9,772 bases of DNA, taken from positions 1 to 9,772 of the forward strand of contig JAITHQ010000131.1 of NCBI GenBank assembly GCA_031279925.1. Reading direction: 5' to 3'. The position numbers and the translations under genes are program-made. The stretch comes from Treponema sp. Its GTDB lineage: Bacteria; Spirochaetota; Spirochaetia; Treponematales; Breznakiellaceae. Each line of letters opens with the position of its first letter. The first letter of the stretch is position 1. The notes beneath the pieces were generated by a model. It was not told the DNA's origin and made no database searches. It saw only the letters and a list, made by a program, of their open reading frames with translations. This document shows positions 5,547 through 9,772 of the stretch, one piece after another.

Positions 5547-5927
5547 ATGGCAAAGGCGATTTTGTGGGCATTTGCGGCTGCCATAATCATAAAATTATTT
5601 TTATTTGATTTTATTATAGCCGAAGGAAATTCCATGGAACCTGCCATACACAACGGATCGGTACTGGTAATAAACCGCCTGCAATACGGGTTCCGTTTAC
5701 CTGGCCTGCGGCAAGGCTATGCGGCCCGCTGGTCATGGCCAAAGCAGGGGGAAGTGGTGGTTTTTTACACCCCTTCCGGCGACCTTGCGGTAAAACGCTG
5801 CGGCCAGATTATCGAGCGGGGGAGTTTTCTGGCCATAGGGGACAACAGCCCGCAATCCTACGATTCCCGTTCATACGGGCCGGTTTTGGCGGATAACGTT
5901 ATAGGAAAGGTATTGGGCATCAAATGA
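5547..5927 (+). CDS. lepB: minimal type I signal peptidase
   Basis: Membrane serine-lysine protease of family S26 that removes signal peptides on the outer face of the cytoplasmic membrane. At 126 residues it is far shorter than most bacterial enzymes (about 170-320), yet all core boxes are present. These are one N-terminal membrane helix (about 3-23), box B GNSMEP with nucleophile Ser29, box C VLVINR (39-44), box D with general base Lys83 in AVKR, and box E GDNSPQSYDSRSYGP (98-112). The saving is in the region between boxes D and E, where the usual 'GLPGD' loop is reduced to CGQIIERGSF, so no large second beta-domain is present. ATG 5547-5549 follows a promoter by 7 nt; a longer open frame upstream has no support. 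Its TGA overlaps the ftsI ATG (ATGA), implying translational coupling. Another full-length signal peptidase may exist elsewhere in the genome. Confidence 0.92.
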   Translation: MAKAILWAFAAAIIIKLFLFDFIIAEGNSMEPAIHNGSVLVINRLQYGFRLPGLRQGYAARWSWPKQGEVVVFYTPSGDLAVKRCGQIIERGSFLAIGDNSPQSYDSRSYGPVLADNVIGKVLGIK

Positions 5928-7774
5928 GCGTTCTGCCAAAACGGCGTTTTATCATCTTTATTTCGCTTTTACTGCTGGCTACATTGATTATTATAATCCG
6001 GTACGCAACGCTGATGCTGGGAGGCAGCCCTCCCGGGCAGCCCCAATCAAAGGCTTTTACGGAGCGGGGGCCTATTCTGGACCGGAACGGACGGTTCCTT
6101 GCCCTGCAGACCAAGTTTGCCAATATCAGCGTGTGGCGTCCCGAAATTGCCGGTACAGAGGCGCTGGCAAAGGAACTGGCCCCGATTCTGGAAATGCCGC
6201 AGAATGAAATTCTGGAAAAAATCACCGGCTCTTCCAGCGATTTTATCTACCTAAAAAAGCAAGTGGCAGAATCCACAACCAAGCTGATTGAAGCCGCCCG
6301 TTCCGAAGGAAAACTTCGGGGGGTATCTGTAGAACCCATAGTGGGCAGAGTCTACCCCGAAAAAAAACTGGCCAGCCAGATCATCGGTTTTGTAGGGGAT
6401 GAAAACGACGGCCTGGGCGGAATCGAATACGCTTTTGATCAAGAGCTTTCCGGTTCCGGGACCAACGGCAAGGGCAGCCATATAGCGCTGACCATAGACG
6501 CCAATGTGCAATATATACTGGAACAGATTGCCGAAGCGTCCATGAAAGAGAATCAGGCCGAAGCGGTAATGCTTATGGCCATGGATCCCCGCAGCGGGGA
6601 CATTCTTGGCTCCGCTTCCCTTCCCGGTTTCGATCCCAACGACATAAGGTCATCAAGCGAACTGGGCAGAATGGACCGCCCGGCAATTTGGGCCTATGAG
6701 CCGGGCTCGGTATTCAAGGTGTTTTCCCTTTCCGCCCTGATGGACTGGGGGGCCATTTCCGGCAATACGGTTTTTGTGTGCAATGGCTATTATGAGCATG
6801 TTACCAACAGGGGCGAAAGGGTACAGATTAACTGCCTTGCCGCCCACGGAAGGGTAAGTGCGCGGGAAATCATTATCTATTCCTGCAATGCCGGGGCGGC
6901 CTATGCCTCGGACCGGCTGACCAATACCGCCCTTTATGACCTGCTGCGGAACTACGGCTTTGGTTCCCGTACCGGCGTGGGGAACCCCGGCGAGACCGCC
7001 GGATTTCTTAGGCCCGCCGACCGGTGGTCCGACCGGTCCAAAGCGACTATCGCCATGGGCCAGGAAATTTCGGTTTCCGCGATACAGATGATCCAGGCGG
7101 CAAGCGTCATTGCCAACGACGGCATCCTTGTTCCCCCAAAAATTGTTTCCCGGATAATCTCCGCCGATGGAAAAATAGTGATACCCTGGGAGAACAGCCC
7201 CAACCGGCGGGTACTCAAGCCGGAAACCGCCAGGGCCATGCGCTCCTATATGGTTGATGTAACTTCTGATATTGGCACCGGCTGGCGGGCCAATGTAGAA
7301 GACCTTTCGCTGGCGGTCAAAACCGGCACCGCCCAGATTATCGATCCGGTAACACGGTCCTATTCAAACACGGATTTTATCGCAAGCTGCATTGCCCTGC
7401 TTCCCGCCGAATCCCCCAGCCTTATTCTCTACATGGCAATCATCAAACCCAGAGGCGAGATATTAGGCGGCAGAATCGCCGCCCCGGCCATACGGGAAGC
7501 GGCGGAATCCCTTATCAATTATCTGGGTATCCCCCGCGGACGGAACCCCCAGGTAAACCACTCCGCTTCAATTGCCCTTCCCGCCGATACTACCCCGCGA
7601 ATCGGCGACCGGGTTCCCAGTTTCTACGGCCTTGCCAAGCGAACCATTCTGCCGCTTTTGCTGCGCGATGATATTCGAATCGAGATTCGGGGCGAAGGAT
7701 GGGTACAGCGGCAGTCCCCGCCGCCCGGAACGCCGGTTACCGGGGAAACGGTAATCGTTCTTGAACTGGAATAG
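5924..7774 (+). CDS. ftsI: FtsI/PBP3-type class B penicillin-binding protein with PASTA domain
   Basis: Septal peptidoglycan DD-transpeptidase, monofunctional (no glycosyltransferase domain), 616 residues. Order: cytoplasmic tip KRR, one membrane helix about 9-31, PBP-dimer/pedestal region about 44-175 with RGPILDRNG, then the transpeptidase domain about 185-535. The catalytic residues are visible: SxxK at Ser262-Lys265 in YEPGSVFK (the E before PG favours FtsI over the elongation enzyme PBP2), SxN as SCN at 320-322, and KTGT at 466-469. A single C-terminal PASTA domain follows from about 564 to the end (VPSFYGLAKR..., SPPPGTPV). ATG overlaps the lepB stop by ATGA, so it is the second gene of the operon. 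It has no promoter of its own that I can see. Septal location and partnership with FtsW are from knowledge of the family. Confidence 0.95.
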   Translation: MSVLPKRRFIIFISLLLLATLIIIIRYATLMLGGSPPGQPQSKAFTERGPILDRNGRFLALQTKFANISVWRPEIAGTEALAKELAPILEMPQNEILEKITGSSSDFIYLKKQVAESTTKLIEAARSEGKLRGVSVEPIVGRVYPEKKLASQIIGFVGDENDGLGGIEYAFDQELSGSGTNGKGSHIALTIDANVQYILEQIAEASMKENQAEAVMLMAMDPRSGDILGSASLPGFDPNDIRSSSELGRMDRPAIWAYEPGSVFKVFSLSALMDWGAISGNTVFVCNGYYEHVTNRGERVQINCLAAHGRVSAREIIIYSCNAGAAYASDRLTNTALYDLLRNYGFGSRTGVGNPGETAGFLRPADRWSDRSKATIAMGQEISVSAIQMIQAASVIANDGILVPPKIVSRIISADGKIVIPWENSPNRRVLKPETARAMRSYMVDVTSDIGTGWRANVEDLSLAVKTGTAQIIDPVTRSYSNTDFIASCIALLPAESPSLILYMAIIKPRGEILGGRIAAPAIREAAESLINYLGIPRGRNPQVNHSASIALPADTTPRIGDRVPSFYGLAKRTILPLLLRDDIRIEIRGEGWVQRQSPPPGTPVTGETVIVLELE

Positions 7775-7791
7775 GGCCCCGGAAAGCGCGT

Positions 7792-9708
7792 ATGAAAACA
7801 CCTAAAGCCGAAAACCGGGCGGATGCGGCATTTTGGGAAAGCAACAGCGCAATTCTCCGCAAACAGTACCCCGGCCTGCTGGAAGAAATTACCAGGCCCG
7901 GCGGCGATCTGCTGGCCAATGAAGACATGCAGATTGAAACCTCCGCTTCGGGCGCGCCGGTTCTGGCAATCCGGGGCCTTTACGTGCATTCCCCCCGCGA
8001 TCCGGCGCGTGAAGGCCGGCGGCTTCTGGAAAGCATTAATGACGGCGGGCCAAAAGGCCCCATTATCATACTTGGTTTTGGATTTGGCTATGCGGCGCAG
8101 GCCGCCGCGGAATTGGCCCCGGAAAGACCCGTTATTATTGTAGAAAAATACCGTAACCTGCTGCAAAAGGCCCTGGAATTACAGGATATGGGGAAACTGC
8201 TTTTAAAACCCAACATCGCGTTTGTACCGGGCGGTTCCACAGACGGGATACAGGCGGCGCTTTCCCTTTTTGAAAACGCATCCGCCGAAAAATCCGCCCC
8301 GTTTGTTATACGCAACCGTACCCTGGTTGATCTTGACGCTGAATGGTACGCAGCGGTAGAAAGCCGCATCCGCGCCTGGACCATGCGGGATGATATTAAC
8401 ATGGCAACCCTTAAGCGTTTTGGAAAACGCTGGGTCCGCAACCTTTCCCGCAACGCAAGCGCCATCCGCGATCTGCCGGGCATTTCCCGGCTTGCCTTCA
8501 TTGCATCTAACGGGAATAATTCGGATGCGGCAGAGAGCGAAACCCTGCCGGTTTTTCTTGCCGCCGCAGGGCCCGGCCTTGACAGCGCGGGCCCTCTGCT
8601 GCCGGAAATTCGCCGGCGCTGCATTATGGTAGCGGTGGATACAAGCCTTCGCTTTCTGCTTGGGAACGGCGTTGACCCCGATTTTGCCCTGGTGGTGGAC
8701 CCGCAGTTTTGGAACAGCCGCCACCTTGACCGCGCCGCAAGCGCCCATACGCAACTTATAGCCGAATCTGCGGTGTACCCCCCGGCGCTGCGGCTGCCCT
8801 TTAAGGGCGTTTACCTGTGCGGTTCCCTGTTTCCCCTGGGGAGTTTTATTGAACAGCGGGTAGACCCCAAGGGACTGTTGGGCGCGGGCGGCTCGGTAGC
8901 GACAACAGCCTGGGATTTTGCCCGTATTTTGGGCGCGCGCGAAATTTGGATCGCCGGGCTTGACCTTGCCTTTCCCGGCCTTAAAACCCATTTTAAGGGG
9001 GCGCTGTTCGAGGAAAAGTCCCACGCCGAATCGGGCCGCCTGCGCCCCGCCGAGACCTGGCTGGTACACGCCCTGCGGGACGGCCTCCCCTTCCCCGCCC
9101 CCGCCAACTCAGGCGGCCAGGTGCTTACCGACCGCCGCCTTTCCCTGTACGCAGCCTGGTTTGAAAACCGCTTCCGCCAGTTCCCCGCCGTCCACAACTA
9201 CAGCCTTTCCGCAGGCGGCCTTGCCATAGCGGGCCTTGAACCGGCTGAAACAAAAGCCCTGCTTGCCCTGCCGGACCGCCGCGCCGAAATAGACCGGCGG
9301 CTTACAGCGGCCTCTACCCGCATTGAAGCGGATTTTTTTGCGCCGGAAGAAACGCGCCGCCGCGCCTGGCGTTACGCCGGGGCCCTTGAGTCGCTGCTGC
9401 GGGGCCTTTGTACGATCAAGGCCGCCGCGGAAAAAGGGGCAGCAATCGCCGAACAGGCGCTGCGGCGCGATCCTCCGCCCGCCGAACAGAACAGGATACT
9501 TGCCGCGTTAGACGAAATTACCCGCGCCATTACCGAAAGCGAAGTAAAAGAAGTGGCGGGCTTTTTGTTCCCCGCAGGCGAAGTTACGGACACGGCGGGC
9601 GGCGACCCCTTTCGCGCCTATTTAAAAAACGCCGCCCGCCTGTACCGGTCCCTTGCGGAAACGGCAGGCTTTAACGTGCAAGCAATGCAGGGCAAGAACC
9701 CCGTTTAG
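7792..9708 (+). CDS. Maf/MptE-like (DUF115) protein, probable flagellin glycosylation factor
   Basis: A 638-residue cytoplasmic protein of the motility-accessory-factor type, best known from Campylobacter and Aeromonas, where it attaches nonulosonic acid sugars to flagellin. The N-terminal domain has a Rossmann-like loop (IIILGFGFGYAAQA, about 91-104) followed by an acidic strand end (VEKY, 117-120). The central MptE-like/DUF115 domain shows FLAAAGPGLD (255-264), AVDTSLRFLLGNGVDPD (281-297), VVDPQ, GGSVATTAWDFA (366-377) and the characteristic IAGLDLAFPGLKTHFKG (387-403). The C-terminal 150 residues are helical. It starts 17 bp after ftsI with a weak GGA ribosome site. Treponeme FlaB flagellins are known to be glycosylated, which fits the assignment, but the donor sugar and acceptor are inferred. 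GC-rich third positions give many long spurious frames on both strands here. Confidence 0.85.
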   Translation: MKTPKAENRADAAFWESNSAILRKQYPGLLEEITRPGGDLLANEDMQIETSASGAPVLAIRGLYVHSPRDPAREGRRLLESINDGGPKGPIIILGFGFGYAAQAAAELAPERPVIIVEKYRNLLQKALELQDMGKLLLKPNIAFVPGGSTDGIQAALSLFENASAEKSAPFVIRNRTLVDLDAEWYAAVESRIRAWTMRDDINMATLKRFGKRWVRNLSRNASAIRDLPGISRLAFIASNGNNSDAAESETLPVFLAAAGPGLDSAGPLLPEIRRRCIMVAVDTSLRFLLGNGVDPDFALVVDPQFWNSRHLDRAASAHTQLIAESAVYPPALRLPFKGVYLCGSLFPLGSFIEQRVDPKGLLGAGGSVATTAWDFARILGAREIWIAGLDLAFPGLKTHFKGALFEEKSHAESGRLRPAETWLVHALRDGLPFPAPANSGGQVLTDRRLSLYAAWFENRFRQFPAVHNYSLSAGGLAIAGLEPAETKALLALPDRRAEIDRRLTAASTRIEADFFAPEETRRRAWRYAGALESLLRGLCTIKAAAEKGAAIAEQALRRDPPPAEQNRILAALDEITRAITESEVKEVAGFLFPAGEVTDTAGGDPFRAYLKNAARLYRSLAETAGFNVQAMQGKNPV

Positions 9709-9772
9709 CGCGACAGTTACACAGATACTAATACCAAAAGAGGGGGAGCGCATTAGCGGAACCGGCGGCATT
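9709..9772 (+). other. downstream edge, possible start of another gene
   Basis: After the Maf stop there is no terminator hairpin. A purine-rich AGAGGGGGAG (9740-9749) looks like a Shine-Dalgarno, but no ATG, GTG or TTG follows at proper distance before the window ends. ATT at 9752-9754 is correctly spaced and opens a frame ISGTGGI to the edge. The sequence is too short to decide. Confidence 0.2.

Noticed and set aside
5501..5653. 51-residue N-terminal extension of the M23 protein
   Set aside because: It would run antisense through the lepB start and both promoters, and it lacks a ribosome site, whereas TAAAGGAGGT directly precedes the ATG at 5500.
8203..9069. 288-residue open frame on the minus strand opposite the Maf gene
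   Set aside because: It lies wholly inside a gene with clear family motifs. The GC-rich third positions of that gene remove stops from the opposite strand. The product is a low-complexity basic protein with no ribosome site.
1..9772. CRISPR array, tRNA or rRNA gene, phage or toxin-antitoxin module
   Set aside because: No regularly spaced repeats, cloverleaf or rRNA sequence was seen on reading both strands. The two microproteins before hisS lack toxin or antitoxin features such as a DNA-binding motif.

Overview
The window looks like chromosomal DNA of a treponeme-like spirochete. This is inferred from gene content and protein style: a Maf/DUF115 flagellin-modification type protein, an exported FlgO-like/PPC protein of a kind I associate with treponemes, a histidyl-tRNA synthetase with eukaryote-like motif 2, and moderately GC-rich DNA with sigma70-like promoters. 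I cannot name the species. A termite-gut or related environmental Treponema would fit the IS remnant and the base composition, but that is a guess.

Layout. Positions 1-295 are the 3' end of an IS5-type insertion sequence (transposase C-terminus, + strand). Facing it is an AT-rich gene for a small putative lipoprotein (273-638, -), whose last codons appear to lie inside the IS end. Next comes an exported FlgO-like + PPC-domain protein (854-1705, -), then an intergenic stretch rich in GC palindromes, then hisS (1998-3314, -). Two very small genes precede hisS on the same strand: a 64-residue coiled-coil protein (3473-3667) and a 42-residue single-span membrane protein (3698-3826). Positions 3827-4153 hold no gene but carry two perfect hairpins, probably the terminator zone of the next gene. 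That gene encodes a membrane-anchored LysM/M23 peptidoglycan endopeptidase (4154-5500, -).

A 46-bp divergent promoter region (5501-5546) separates this endopeptidase from a + strand operon: a minimal signal peptidase I (5547-5927), FtsI/PBP3 with a C-terminal PASTA domain (5924-7774, ATGA overlap with lepB), and a Maf/MptE-like protein (7792-9708). The last 64 bases follow that operon and may contain the ribosome-binding site of another gene.

Functionally the right half is an envelope locus. The M23 protein would cut peptidoglycan cross-links, FtsI would build septal cross-links, LepB would process exported precursors such as the FlgO/PPC protein, and the Maf protein would modify flagellin.

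There is no CRISPR array, phage module, toxin-antitoxin pair or biosynthetic cluster. The most interesting observations are at small scale. Two good sigma70 promoters are placed so that transcription should begin at or within a base or two of the start ATG (leaderless mRNAs for lepB and the 64-aa gene). The divergent lepB/M23 promoters have overlapping -10 boxes. An unlisted 42-aa membrane microprotein ends inside the next gene's -35 box. A lipoprotein gene appears to have been given a new 3' end by an IS insertion.
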